This document shows positions 1 to 13,010 of a DNA stretch of 64,000 nt, piece after piece. The notes beneath the pieces are model-generated. The model was given only the letters and a program-made list of their open reading frames with translations. It was not told the DNA's origin and ran no database searches. Source of the stretch: Isoetes taiwanensis (taxonomy: Eukaryota > Streptophyta > Lycopodiopsida > Isoetales > Isoetaceae); contig JAJEKV010000048.1 of the NCBI GenBank assembly GCA_021234155.1, positions 2,344,841 through 2,408,840 of the forward strand. The letters are read 5' to 3'. Position 1 is the first letter of the stretch; every line of letters begins with the position of its first letter. Position numbers and translations under genes: made by a program.

Positions 1-2955
1 CTGTTGTACTTCGTTCAGTTACGTATTATAAATTAAGCAATTAATGCATTTATGCGAAAATAAAATTCGATTTTTGCGGTTTGGATTCCTAATCAATCTC
101 GGCCACCGGTAATTCGGGGAATTTTGGGAAAGGTCTAGGTGAAGGGTTAGCATTAGAGCGATTAGGCTGACCCGGATTACTTGAGACAGCAGAGCTGGCA
201 CCCTTCCCCAGAATCAAAGCAGAGGCTGAGGACCTTGCGGGGATCCCCTCCACCGAGAGAGGGAGAGTCCCATTTTGGGACAGGCGGGATCAAAAAAGTT
301 CGGCTGACCCAGCCTTCACAGCGGCTCCTGAGAGTACAGCTAACCACCCTCCGGGCAGTTCCCCTATCCAAGCCAGATTCCGGATTCTCAGATTCGGGGG
401 CCCCTCTTGGGAAGGCCCAAAGATTCGGTCGGTCAGGGAGAACTTGCTAAAGCTAGCAGGCGATCACGAGTCTGACCTTAGCCAAAGCAGTGTCTTGTCG
501 TTCAGACGCAGGGGCGCTCCGGGAATGTAATCGACCACCTTACGTCGACCACAAGGAGCAAGTTACAAGGTCGGTTTTGCAAAGAAACACTCACGCCCTC
601 CACTGACCTGTTATCCATCCACATGTAGGCCAATTGACTCTGAGAGTGTGATGGAAATTAGCTACTTTGAAGCTTCTTGGAGAGTCGGGTAGTCTTCGGC
701 CTGGAACTTAGTCCCCAGAACAACGTCGGCCGTTAAGTCCATTAAGCGAGCCAAATGGCGGTCCAGGAGAGGGAAATTAAGCGTCGATCGAGACCTTAGA
801 GAGGAGAGAATTTCAGGGCAAAACTTCAGGGGATTTTAGAAGTGCTCGTCAACTTTTTACGTCAAGTCGCGAGCGCGAGTCATACGGAGAATCGACAAGG
901 AGGGCCTCCAAAACGTAAAGCCACAGCCAGGTTGCGAATTCTAGAAGGGTTTGCGTTTTGAAGTAGAGACTTGAATACATTACTGCAGGACACAGCGAGA
1001 AAAATACCAATGAGAGAATAGGAGCAAGAGGCCCGGCGTGAGGCCGGAGTTTGGGCACATCCTCCCTCGATGTGGCAAGTAGAAGTGAGGTACTACTGAT
1101 GTGAAGACATTCATAAATTCCGCAATTAATGCATTTATGCGAAAATAAATTACGATTTTTGCCGAATTTGGATTCCCAATCCATCTCCGGCCTACGACCC
1201 AATTTTCAAGGAAATTTTCGGAGAAGGTCTAGAGTCAAAGGGTTAGCATTAGAGCGGTCGAGGACAGCGGCGGTTCTTGGAGACAGCAGGCACAGCCCTC
1301 TTCCCAAGTCAAGCGAGGCGGGGACCTTCGCGGGGATCCCTCACAAAGGGGAAGTCCAGGACCCCAAAGAAGGGATCAAAAAGTTCAGGCTGACCCTTCA
1401 CTGGTAGCTCCCAGGAGGCTGCGTAATAACCACCCTCCGGGCAGGTTCCCCTATCCGTAGTTGGATCCTGGATTCGGGGAGCCCCTCTTGGGAAAGCCCA
1501 AAAGATTCCAGATAGGTCGGGAGAGACATCAAGCCGTGAGATCTGAGGAGTCGGCCTTGTAAGCCATGATGTCTTGTCGTTCGGGCAAGGGAGGCTCGGC
1601 GGAATAGCAAATCGACCATACCGTCGTCGAATGCTTGAAATTACCTAGGGAGCAAATTCTGAGTCGGTTTGCAAAGAAAGAAACACTCACGCCCTCACGG
1701 CGATTATCCGCATCCCATCTTAGGCCAATTGACTACGAGTGTGATGGAAGTAGAGCTACTTTGGCTTCTTGGAGGTCGAATTGGTCTTACGGCCTGGAAC
1801 TTAGTCCCAGGGCAATGTCGGCGTTCTGAGTCCATTGAAACCAAATCGCGATTCCAGGAGAGAATTAAGCGCGTCGGAGTCAAAGGGAGCCTTGGGGAGA
1901 GAAGTCGGGGCAAAAGCGGCAAGGGGGATTTTAGGGTCCGGAGTGCTCGGCGTCAACACCCCACTCGTCAACTCCTGGCGCAAAGGTCAGCGAATCGGCA
2001 AGAGAGGACCTCCCAGCGTAAATACAGTGGGTTTACCCGAGGTTCCCCAGAAAGAGGTTTGGATTTTGGGGAGTAGAGACTTGGTCTGATGCTGCAACTT
2101 TTTTGGCGAGAACGGTAGAAATCTGAGCAAGTGGAAGGCTTGACGAATGGAGTTTGGGCACATCCTCCTCCGTGTGGCAAGTAGAAGTCGGGGAGGCTGC
2201 GTTAGCGAACATTCTAAATTCGCAATTAATGCATTATGCGAAAATAAATTCTAATTTTGCCGGTGGATTCCTAATCCATCTCGGCCCCACCACCCGGCCA
2301 ATTTTGAAATTTACCGGAGAAGGTCTAGGTCAAAGGGTTAGCATTAGAGCGGTGGGGCAGCGGATGCGAGAACAGCAGAGGCGGCACCCTTCCCCCCAGA
2401 ATCCAAATGAGGCGGGGACCTTGCAGGGATCCCACCTCACAAGAGTCCAGGACCCCAAGGCGGGATCCAAAAAAAAAAGTTCAGAAGCTGACCCTTCTGG
2501 CTCCCGAGGCTGCAGCTAATGTGCCTGGAGCGGTTTCCTATCCGGCCAGATTTGGATCCCTCGTTGGGGCCCCTCTTCGGGAAGGCCCAAGCGATTCAGT
2601 CGGTCGGGAGAACTTGTCAAGCCGCTGAGGCGTCTGAGTCGGCCTTGCTTAAGCCATGATGTCTTGTCGTTCGAGACGCAGGAGGCTCCCGAGGAATAGC
2701 AAATCGACCACGCAAATCGTCGAATGAAATTACCCTAGGGAACAAGTTACAAGGTCGGTTTGCAAAGAAAAGAAACACTCCACGCCCTCCACGGCCAGGT
2801 ATCACAGCATCCACATCTAGGTGACCGACTACGAGTGTGATGGAAGTGAGCTGCGGCTTCTTTGGAGTCGAGGTGGTCTTACGTACGGAACTTAGTCCCC
2901 AGGGGGCAATGTCGGCGATTCTGAGTCCATTAAGCGAGCCAAATCGCGATTCGAG

Positions 2956-3680
2956 AAGGAAGGAAGGAAGGAAAAAGAAATTTTAAGCGTCCGCGGAACA
3001 ATCCCGGGTTATGGGACCCAATACAAAAGAGAGGAGGCAAAGCCGGTGAAACTTCGGGGGACCAAGCCCAGTGACCAAACCAGAAGCCAAAAATCAAGCG
3101 TGGGGACTAGCCCGATTACCGCGAAGAACTTCGGGGACTATGCGCGTGTAAAATCACAATATAAATAAAACAAAACAAAGGGCGCGAAGCTGGCAGTCGG
3201 AGTCCAATGGCTACAGACGCTGCCCATGGATCAAGTGGCGGTGATCGAATGTGACTGGCACGCCTCTATGCAGCCCACTTCGGTCGCGGGCGAGCCTGGG
3301 ACTGAGCATTCATCGCCGAGTCGGCGAGGCAATAACAGGAGTAAGGTCTTCCACGGATGGAAAAGGAGGTCCACGAAGTGATTGCCATGGCGGAGGATAT
3401 GCACGACTGGATAAAGCATCCACAAGCTGACCCGGCAAATGGCGGGGGCCAGTCGGTAGATGCTGCTCAACTTCGGCAATGAAGAATGCCATCTGCGCTA
3501 CATGCATCATACGCGAAAGCGGGTCACCCTCCGGCTACCCGGGGGTATGCGGCTTGCCTCCTCTAAACCTGTCGTGGAGTTCCGAGGACTAGCCCGGGTG
3601 CGATGTGGCTGAGTCGGGGCTTGGCGGGACGTGCGGTGGAGCAACAACCCCTCGGATGGCGCGTGTGGGCATGGCGTGGT
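2956..3680 (-). mobile_element. LINE 3' fragment inside satellite unit (copy 1)
   Basis: An extra ~725 bp separates two normal halves of this satellite unit. It starts with a (ggaa)n run, followed by a sequence whose reverse complement (CTCTTTTGTATTGGGTCCCATA...) matches the 3' end of the LINE relic near 23.9 kb (CTCTTTGTACTTGGGTCCCATA...). Read on the minus strand this is a LINE 3' UTR ending in a (TTCC)n tail. It holds no recognisable protein domain. The second copy at about 5840 has the same ends, so one insertion was probably amplified with the satellite unit. Confidence 0.65.
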
Positions 3681-5839
3681 GGCCCGTCGGAGTCCCGGGG
3701 CGCTAAGGGAGAGCCGGAACCAGCGGCCGGGGGATTTTTGGTCCCGGAGTGCTCACGGCGTCAACACCCCCTCCCGCGTCAAGTCGAGCAAGGTCATGGG
3801 AATAAACGAGGAGAGGGCCTCAAAATGTAAACCACAGTGGGTTGCGAGGGTTCTAGAAAGGGTTTTGCGTTTTTGGGAGACTTACATTAAAGTACACTTA
3901 AGGACTGGCTGCAGTAGAGAATCTGTGAACAAGGAGGCCCGGCGGAGGCGGAGTTTGGAGCTGTCATATCCAGATGTGGCAGAAGTAGAAGTGAGTAGCT
4001 TTTTGCGGTCTTAAAGGCATTCATGGGAATACATAGCAATTAATGCATTGTACGAAATAGAAGTGCGATTTTTTGCGGTGGATTCTAATCAATCTCGGCT
4101 ACGGCCAATTTTGAGGTACCCCGAGAGAAGGTCTAGGTCAAAGGTTAGCATTAGAGCGGTCGGGGCAGCGGATTGCGGGGTGTAGCGGCACCCTCCCCAA
4201 GTCAAGCGAGGCCGGGACGCTGCAGGGGATCCCTCACCTGAGAGGGAGAGTCCCTGGGACCCCCAAGAGGCGGGATCAAAAAGTTCGAGGCAGCCCTTCT
4301 GGCTCCCGTGCGCTAACCACCCTCCCGGGGCGGGAACCTCCGGCCAGTTGGATCCTCCGGATTCGGGGACCCCTCGCCGGGAAGGCCCAAAAGATTCCCG
4401 AATCGGTCAGGAGAACATCCAAGCCAGCCCAGGCGTCACGAGTCGACCTTGTAAAGCAAAAGCAGTGTCTTGTCGTTGAACCCAGGGAGGCTCGAGAATG
4501 GCAAATCGACCACCAAATGTCCCGAATGGCGAAATTACCTAGGAGCAAGTTACAGAATTAGGTTTTGCAAAAGAAAGAAAGAAACACTCCGCCCTCCAGC
4601 CAATTATCCATCCCACATCTTAGGCCATTTTATTCTGAGTGTGATGGAGAGTGAGCTACTTTGAGAGCACTTCTTGGGAGGTCGGTGGTCTTACAACCCG
4701 CGGAACTTGAGGTCCCGGGGCAATGTCGGCGTTCACGAGTCAGTGGCGAGCCAAATCGCTGATTAGGAGAGGAGGTGCAGATGGAGTCCCGAGGCCTTGG
4801 GGAGAGAAGTCCGGGGCAAGAGCAGGGATTTTTAGGGTCAGGTGCTGCAGCGTCAGCACCCCCAACTCTCCCGCGTCTGACGCGGCGCAAAGGTCCTTGA
4901 ATCGGCGAGGAGAGGACAGCGTAAACCACAGTGGGTTGCCCGAGGGTTCAGGAGGACAGAGTAGGGGCAGTGCAGTACACTTGGCGCTGGTAGAAAACGG
5001 TAGGAAAATCACAGACGAGGAGGCGGCGGGCGGAGTTTGGGCACATCCTCCTCCCGTGTGGCAGAAATAGAAGTGAGTAACTTTCTGATGCTTGAACATT
5101 CATAAATTACTTAATTAATGCATTATGCGAAATAAATTCTAATTTTGCCGGTTTGGATTCTAATCCATCTCCAGCACCATGACCCAATTTTCGAAATTTT
5201 AGGAGAAGGTCTAGGTCAAAGGGTTAGCATTGTTAGAGCGGTCCGGGGCAGCGTTCGCGGGGCTTAGCCGGTGGCACCCTTCCCCGTCAAATGAGGCGGG
5301 GACCTGCGGGGATCCCTCCTGAGAGGAAGTCCGGACCCGGCCGGGATCAAAAAAAGTTCGAGGCAGCCCTTCTGGCGGCTCCGTACGCGCTAATGACCAC
5401 CCTCCGGGCCGGTTCCTATCCGTAGTTGGATCACCAGTTCGGGGAGCCCCTCTTGAGGGAAGGCCCAAAGCGATTCGAGATGGGTCGGAGAACTTATCCA
5501 AACGCTTGGCGTCGAGGCCGACCTTGTAAAGCTACTGATGTCTTGTCGTTCGGCGAGACGCAGGAGGCTCCGGAATAGCAAATCGACCACATAAATCGTC
5601 AGGAATGGCGAAATTACCCTAAGGGGAGCAAGTTACAAAGGTCGGTTTTGCAAAGAAAGCCTCCACGACGGTATCTGGCATCCACATCTAGGCCAATCGA
5701 CTCTGAGTGTGATGGAAGTAGACTACTTTGAAGAGCTTCTTGGAAGTCGGGTGGTCTTAAAGCCGCAGAACTTGGTCCCGAGGGCAATGTCGGCGTTCAC
5801 GAGTCCATTAAGCGAGAGCCAAATCGCGATTCCAGGAGA

Positions 5840-6570
5840 GGAAGGAAGGAAGGAAGAATTTTTAAGCGTCCGTGGAACCAATCGGGTTATAGGACCCAAT
5901 ATACAAAAAGAGGCAAAAGCCCGGTGAAAATTCGAGGACCAAGCCCGATGACCAAACGAAGGCGAAGCCAAAATCAAGCGTAGGGGACTAGCCCGTTACC
6001 ACCGAACTGGGGGGACTATGCCCGAGTAGCAAATCCTGATATAAAATAAAACAAAACAAAGGGCATAAGCCCGAAGGTCGAGTCAATGCATTACGGACAA
6101 CGCCCATGGATCAAGTGGCGGTGATCGAGATAATGTCTTGACACGGCGCCTCATACATTATTGCCAGAGTGCGAGGCGTTACCATGAGGACTCGACATAA
6201 TTCATCCTTAAATCCGGCGGAAGTAATGGCGGGTAAGAGTCTTCTGGATGGAAAAAGGAGATTTGCAAGTGATTGCCATGGCGGAGGATATGCGACTGGA
6301 TAAAGCATCCACGAAATGACCGGCAAATGGCCGGGGCCGGTCGGTACGTCTTTACTCTCCAACTCGGCGGCTGAGAGAGAATACCATCTGCCTTTACATG
6401 CATCATACGCAAAGCGGGTCACCTCGGCTACCCGAGGTCGTAAACACCTCCTCTAAACCCGCAATCGTAGGTTCACGGGGACTAAGCGGGTCGCGATGTA
6501 GCTGGTCGAGGGCTTCAGCGGGACTGTCGGTGAGCAAGCTCGGATGGCGGTAGTGTGGGCATAAGAAACG
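5840..6570 (-). mobile_element. LINE 3' fragment inside satellite unit (copy 2)
   Basis: This has the same composition, order and insertion site as the segment at 2956-3680: a ggaagg tail, a gggttataggacccaatat block, an ataaaacaaaacaaaggg block, then ccatggatcaagtggcggtgatcg and a ggataaagcatccac block. Normal satellite sequence resumes near the gggccttggggagag landmark. Sharing the same insertion site in two units implies a higher-order repeat rather than two independent insertions. Confidence 0.65.
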
Positions 6571-7042
6571 TGGTTCTTGCGTCGTCGAGGGCCTTGGGGA
6601 GAGAAGTCGGAACAGCGACTTAGGGGATTACAGAATCCGTGCTTTCTGGCGTCAGTACCCCACTCCGCGTCAAGTCAAGGCGCAAAGGTCGCGTCGACAA
6701 GGAGAGGGCCTCCAAAACGTAAACCACATGCTGGGTTGCGAGGTTAGAAGGGTTTTGCGTTTTGGGGGCGGGGCTTTTAATACCATTGCACTTAAGGACT
6801 GGCCAGAAGCTACGGTAGAATGCAGGAGCAAGGGCCGGCGGAGAGAAGCGGAGTTTAGACTGTCCACTCACCTCCCGTGTGGCAAGTAAAATTCCGGTAA
6901 CGGTGGCAAGACATTCATAGAATTAAGCAATTAATGCATTGTCACGAAAATAAATTTAATTTTTGCGGTGGATTCTGATAAAGATCTCCATTTTTTAGGC
7001 CCCAATTTTCAAGAAATTTTTGGAGAAAGTCTGAGTCAAAAG

Positions 7043-7427
7043 GGTTAGCTAAGGTCGAAGGAATGGAGTTTGTGGGATGTACTTAGAGGTTGAGCATGGC
7101 TCATTTGGACGTTATGCTTAGTGCAAAAGATTGCATTGAGAATGTAAGCATCATAACTATTAGAATGAAGATAAATGATTCTGGAAAAACATCATAACTA
7201 TTAGAATGAAGATAGGTGATTCTGAAAAGCAAAAGACTAGTCTTGGGGTTGGGAGGTTAGATTTGGTTGCTTGTGATGATAGTTTGTGTTCAATATCAAG
7301 GCATATGGATAGAGAATGCCCTTGTTCATGAGGAACGCTCCCCAAAAAGCTATTTGACATGGATAGCATAATGAACTTGTAATGGGCTGAATTAGGGGCA
7401 AAGCAACCTCAGGGGAGTTTAGGGTCC
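7043..7427. repeat. AT-richer variant segment in satellite unit (copy 1)
   Basis: Normal unit sequence after gggttagc is replaced by a segment of different composition. It contains two adjacent copies of a ~45-bp repeat (catcataactattagaatg, then aagata...gattctg) and a ggcatatggatagagaatgccc block. Satellite landmarks return at gcgtcaacacccccactcc near 7437, and part of the normal unit is then repeated (about 7570-7990), so the unit is rearranged. The same segment occurs at 17117-17475. Its origin is not recognised. Confidence 0.6.
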
Positions 7428-10400
7428 GGCTGCAAGCGTCAACACCCCCACTCCATGTCGAGATCACGGTGCAAGGTCAGACCAAATCTGAAAAGGAGAG
7501 AGACCTCACGGCAATAAACCACATGACTTGCCGGATTCTAGAAAGGGTTTTACCAGAGTAGAGTTTGGTCAAACTGCAGCCCTGAACTTGGTCCACTAGA
7601 GACGCGTCGGCGGTCTGAGTCCATTGGCGAGAGCCAAATGTGATTCAGGAGGAGGTGCTTGCGTCGAATCCCGAGGCCTTGGGAAAGTCGGGGCAAAAGC
7701 GACTTAGGGGGATTTTAAGATTACGTGCTCGTCAACACCCCCCTCCCACGTCAACTCCATGAGTCCTTAATCTGTGAGAGAGGGCTCCAATAAACCACAG
7801 TAGGTTGCGAGTTAGAAGGAGTTTCGTTTTGGGAAGTGAGACTTAGTCTGTTACACTTTAGGACACAGCTACTGGCCCAGAATTAGAACAAGAGGCTGAG
7901 GGAGGCGGAGTTTAGGCATGTCCTCCCCTCTAGATGTGGCAGTAGAAGAAGTCGGTAGCACTGCAGTGGCAAGACATTTATAAATTCGCAATTAATGCAT
8001 TATACGAAAAATAAATTCTGATTTTTTTGCAATTTGGATTCCTAATCATCTCCGGCCACCACTGACCCAATTTTGAAATTTTGAGGAGAAGGTCTAGGTC
8101 AAAGGTTAGCATTAGGCAGTCGGGGACAGCGGTGCGAGGGCAGCAGAGGCAGCACCCTTCCCCAAAGTCAAGCAGAGGCCCGGGGACCTTGCGGATCGAT
8201 GCAAGAGGGGAAGTCAGAACCCTAAAATTCAGGATCAAAAAAAGTTCCCAGAGGCAGCCCTTCTGTGGCTCCGGTGCAGCTAATGACCACCCTCGAGACG
8301 GTTCCCCTATCGGCCAGTTGGATCCTCGTTCGGGGAGCCCCTCTTGGAAGGCCCAAGATTCCAGATCGGTCAGGAGAACTTGTCAAACCGCAGAGGCGTC
8401 ACGAAATTGACCTTGTAGAAGCGGTGTCTTTGTCGTTCGGGCAGGAGGCTCCGGGAATGTGCGTCGACCACTGCCAAATGCGATCACGAATGGCCGAAAT
8501 TACCTAGGAGCAGTACAAATTCGGTTTGCAAAAAGAAAAACACTCCGCCCTCCGGCGGTATCCAGCATCCCATCTTAGGCCAATTGACTACGAAGTGTGA
8601 TGGAAGTGAGCTTCACCCCAGAACTTCTTGGAGGTGGGGTGGTCGCCAGCCACGAAACTTGGTCCCAGGGAACTAGTGGCGTTCCGAGTCCGATGGCCGA
8701 GAGCCGTCCTTTGGTCCAGGAGAGGGAGGTCACCCATCAGATCCCGGGGCCTTGGGGAGAGTGGGGCAAAGCGGCCAGGGGGATTTTAGGGTAGTGCTCA
8801 CGCACCCCCCTCCCACGTCAAGTCAGGCGCAAGCTCCCGAATCACGACAGGAGGGCCTCCAAAGCACGTAAACCACAGTGGGTTGCCCGGGTTCTAGAAG
8901 GGTTCGCGTTTTGGGGCAGGAGATTACATTACACTTGGGACCTGGCGAGAAGTTGCTGGCCAGGAAGCCTCTGAGCAAAGAGGTGGCGGGCCGGAGTTTG
9001 GGCCTGTCCTCCTCCCGTGTAACTAGTAGAAGTCGGGGGCTTTCTGATGTAAGACATTCATAAATTAAAAATTAATGCATTGTCTGAAAATAAATTCTGA
9101 TTTTTGCGAGGTGGATTCTAATCCATCTCTAGCACCATGACCCAATTTTCCAAGGAAATTTTTGAAGGTCTAGGTCAAAGGTTAGCATTAGAGCGGTCGG
9201 GGCAGCAGACTGGGGCAGCAGTGGCACCCACTCCCAAGTCCAAGCTGAGGCCCGGGGACCTTGCGGGGATCCCTCCTGAGAGGGAAGTCCAGGACCACAG
9301 AGGCGGGATCCAAAAAAGTTCAAAGCGGCCCTTCTGGCGCTCCCGCTAATGACCACCCTCCGGGAGCGGTTCCCCTATCCGGCCGATTGGATCCTCCGTT
9401 CCAGCCCCTCTTGGGAAGGCCCAAAAAGATTCCGATCAGTCCGGAGAACTTGTCCAACCTTGAGATCTGAGTCGGCCTTGTAAAGCCGCGGTGTCTTGTC
9501 GTTGGGGCTGGAGGGGCCTTCGGAATAGCAAATCGACCCCCCAAATCGTCGAATGGCGAAATTACCCTAGGGAGCAAGTTACAAGGTCGGTTTTGCAAAA
9601 GAAAAACACTCCGCCCTCCGCGACGGTATCCGCATCCACATCTTAGGCCAATTGACTACAGTGTGATGGAAGTGAGCTACTTTGGCGCTTCTTGGAGGTG
9701 GTTGGTCTTAAGCCTGGAACTTGGTCCCCGGGGCAGTATCGGCGTTACGGAGTCCATTGGCAGAGCCAAATCGCGGTCCCAGGAGGATTAGGGTCGGTGT
9801 CAGTCCCGGGGGCCTTGGGGAGAGAAGTGGGGCAAGCGGCTTCGGGGGATTTTAGGGGTCCGTGCTCTGGCGTCAACACCCCCTCCCGTCAGAATCCACG
9901 GCGCAAAGGTCATAGAATCGACAAGGAGAGGGCCTCCAAAGCGTAAACCATGTGGGTTGCCGGGTTCTAGAAGGGTTTGCGTTTTGGGGGCGAGACTTGA
10001 TTGTTACACTGGGACTGGCCCAGAAGCTGGCAGGAGAATCTGAGCAAGAGGCCCGGCGGCCGGAGTTTGGGCACATCCTCCTCCCGATGTGGCAAGTAGA
10101 AGTCGAGCTGCTTTTGATGGCAAGACATTCATAAATTAAATTAATGCATTGTCTGAAAATAAATTCTGATTTTTTGCCGGTGGATTCCCTAATCCATCTC
10201 CGGCCTACCTGACCCAATTTTCAAAAATTTTGGAGAAAAGGTCTAGGTCAAAGGGTTAGCATTAGAGGTCGAGGCAGCCCATTGTGGGATGCAGTTGCAC
10301 CCTTCCCCAAGTCAAAGCGAGGCGGGACCTTGGGGGATCCCTCCTGAGAGGGAGAGTCCAGGACCCCAGGCGGGATCCAAAAAGTTCCGGGCAGACCCTT

Positions 10401-11579
10401 CTAGCGGCTCCCCCACCTAACTACCCACCTCCTCCGGGCCGGTTCCCCTATCCGGCCGTTGGATCCTCCGTTCGGGGGCCCCTCTTGGGAAGGCCCAAAA
10501 GATTCGGTCGGTCGGGAGAACTTGTCAAGCCATAGGGTCTAGAGGTCGGCCTTGTAGAAACAGCGTGTTTTGTCGTTCGGACGCAGGGGAGGCTCGGAAT
10601 GGCAAAATCGACCACAAATGGAAATCGTCCGGAATGGCGAAATTACCCTAGGGAGCAAGTTACAAGGTCGGTTTTGCAAAAAAAAAACCTCCATGCCTCC
10701 CACGGCCGTTATCCAAGCATCCACATCTAGGCCAATTGACTACGAGTGTGATGGAAGTGAAACTACTTTGGCTTCTTGGAGGTCGGGTGGTCTTACACAG
10801 CCCGCGGAACTTGGTCCCCAGGGCAATGTCGGCGTTCACGGAGTCCATTGGCGAGCCAAATCGCGATTCAGGAGAGGGAGGTGCGTCCGTCCCCAGGGCC
10901 TTGGGAGAGGGGGGCAAGACAGGTTCCGGGGGATTTTAGGGTCCGTGCTGCGGCGTCAACACCCCCCCTCCACGTCAAGTCCGCGGCGCAAGGTCCGCCC
11001 AAATCACGACAAGGAGAGGGCCTCCAAAGCGTAAACCACAGTGGGTTGCCGGGTTCTAGAAGGGTTTGCGTTTTGGGGGCGAGACTTGTCTGTTACGCAG
11101 GACCTGGCCGAGAAGGCTGCAGCCGAGAATCACGGAGGAACTGAAGGAGCCGGAGTTTGGGCCTGTCCTCCCTCCCGATGTGGCAAGTAGAAGTCCGGGG
11201 AGCTTTGCGGTGGCAAGACATTCATAAATTAGCAATTAATGCATTGTGCGAAAATAAATTCTGATTTTTTGCCGGATTCCTAATCCATCTCCAGACACTG
11301 CACGACCCAATTTTTGGGATTCGGAGAAGGTCTAGGTCAAAGGGTTAGCATTAGAGCGGTGGGGCAGCCCGTTTTGGGAACAGAAGTGGCACCCTTCCCC
11401 AAGTCAAACGAGGCCGGGACCTTGCGGGGATCCCTCACAAGGGGAGAGTCCAGGACCCCAGAAGGCGGGATCAAAAAGTTCCAGGCAGCCCTTCTGGCGG
11501 CTCCCCGGGGGCTGCGCTAACCACCCTCCCTCGGTTCCCCTATCCGGATCCTGGATTGGATCCTCGTTCGGGGGCCTCT

Positions 11580-12200
11580 TGGGAAGGCCCAAAACCCTTG
11601 ATTCTTGTCGTTCGGACGCAGGATCGATTGTAATAGGCGAGGGAGAACTTGTCAAAACCTCCAGGCGTCACGAGGTCGACCTTGTAGGCCAAACCTCGGT
11701 GTGATGGAAAGCTACGGTTTTGTCGTTTTGTTTTAGAGGTCTTCGGCCCGGGAGGCTCGGAATGGCAAATCGACCACGCCAAATCGTCGTCGAATGGCCG
11801 AAGGAGAAATTACCCTAGGGAGCAAGTTACAAGGTCGGTTTTGCAAAGAAACAAACACTCAACGCCCTCCCACGACGTTATCCGCATCCACATCCTAAGC
11901 CCCCAAAGCCAATTGACAACGGGTGTGATGGAAAGTGGCAGATCTACTTTGGGGGGCGCTTTACCCCTGAACCTTCTTGGAGGTCGGTGGTCTTAACCCG
12001 GAACTTGGTCCCCGGCAATGTTCGCAATTAATGCATTACCCGAAAATGTTTCTGATTTTTGCCAGCTGGATTCCATTGCAGAGCCAAATTTTCTGAGAAG
12101 GTCTAGGTCATAGGGTCCAGGAGGCGGGAGGTGGCCCATCCGTCCCAGGGCCAGGGGAGGTGGGATCCAAAAGTTCCCCTCGGAATTCAAGTGACGCTTC
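11580..12200. other. Interleaved, phase-mixed satellite sequence
   Basis: Short landmarks from two different phases of the satellite alternate here. An early-unit anchor (ttcgcaattaatgcatt at 12022-12038) sits between late-unit landmarks (ggtccccggcaatg and ggggattttagggtcc). The tgtcgtt landmark and the gtgtgatggaa landmark also occur out of order. The enclosing interval is 1290 bp rather than about 1100. The pattern fits a consensus built from misaligned reads better than a clean recombination. Confidence 0.5.
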
Positions 12201-12639
12201 GGGGGGGATTTTAGGGTCCGTGCTCTGGTGTCAACACCCCACTCCCAAAGTCAGAGTCCGCGAACCGGGTCCGTTTAATCCCTCGACAAGGAGAGGGGCC
12301 TCCAAAAGTAAACCACCGGGTGGGTTGCCAGAGTTCTAGAAGGGTTTGCATTTTTGGGGGCGAGACTTGGTCTGTTGCACCAAGGACCTTGCCGAAAAGC
12401 TGCAGCAGCCAGAGAATACGAACAAGGGGAACCGGCCGAGAAGGGAGTTTGGGCCTGTCCTCCTCCCGGTGTGGCAAGTAGAAGTCGAGTCCTTTTGCGA
12501 TGTGAAGACATTCATAAATTAGCAATTAATGCATTGTGCGAAAATAAATTCTAATTTTTTTGCCAGCTGGATTCCTAATCCATCTCAACCTACGGCCCAA
12601 TTTTGAAATTTTTGGAGAAAGGTCTAGGTCAAAGGGTTA

Positions 12640-13010
12640 GCATTAAGGTCAAAGGCATGGAGTTTGTGGGATCGTTGTGGCACCCTTCCCAAGGCTCAAG
12701 CGGGCGTTACCTTGCTAAGGATCCCTCACAGAATGGAAGCATCATAACTATTAGAATGATCCAAAAAGATTCTGAGAAAAAGCCCTTCTGGCCCTAGAAT
12801 CCCGATAAATGATTCTGAAAAAGCAAAACCCTCCCGCCGGTTTGGGGGGTTAGGCCGTTGGTTCCTTGTGATCATGGTTGTGTTTCAATATCAAGGCATA
12901 TGGATAGAAAAATTCCCTTGGGTCAGGGGAGAACTTGTCAAAGCCCTGCCCCAGGCCCTGAAGTCGGCCCTTGTATGGATGGCATAATTCCAACTTGTCT
13001 TGTCGTTCGA
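12640..13010. other. Mosaic of normal and variant satellite segments
   Basis: Pieces of the variant segment (catggagtttgtgggatcgt, catcataactattagaatga, ggcatatggatagaaaaatt, atggatggcataatt) alternate every 15-40 bases with pieces of the normal unit (cacccttcccaag, gatccctcaca, gcccttctggc, gagaacttgtcaaagcc, cttgtcgttcgagcagg). Both component segments exist separately elsewhere in the array. A base-level interleave of this kind is more likely an assembly or polishing chimera than biology. Confidence 0.5.
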
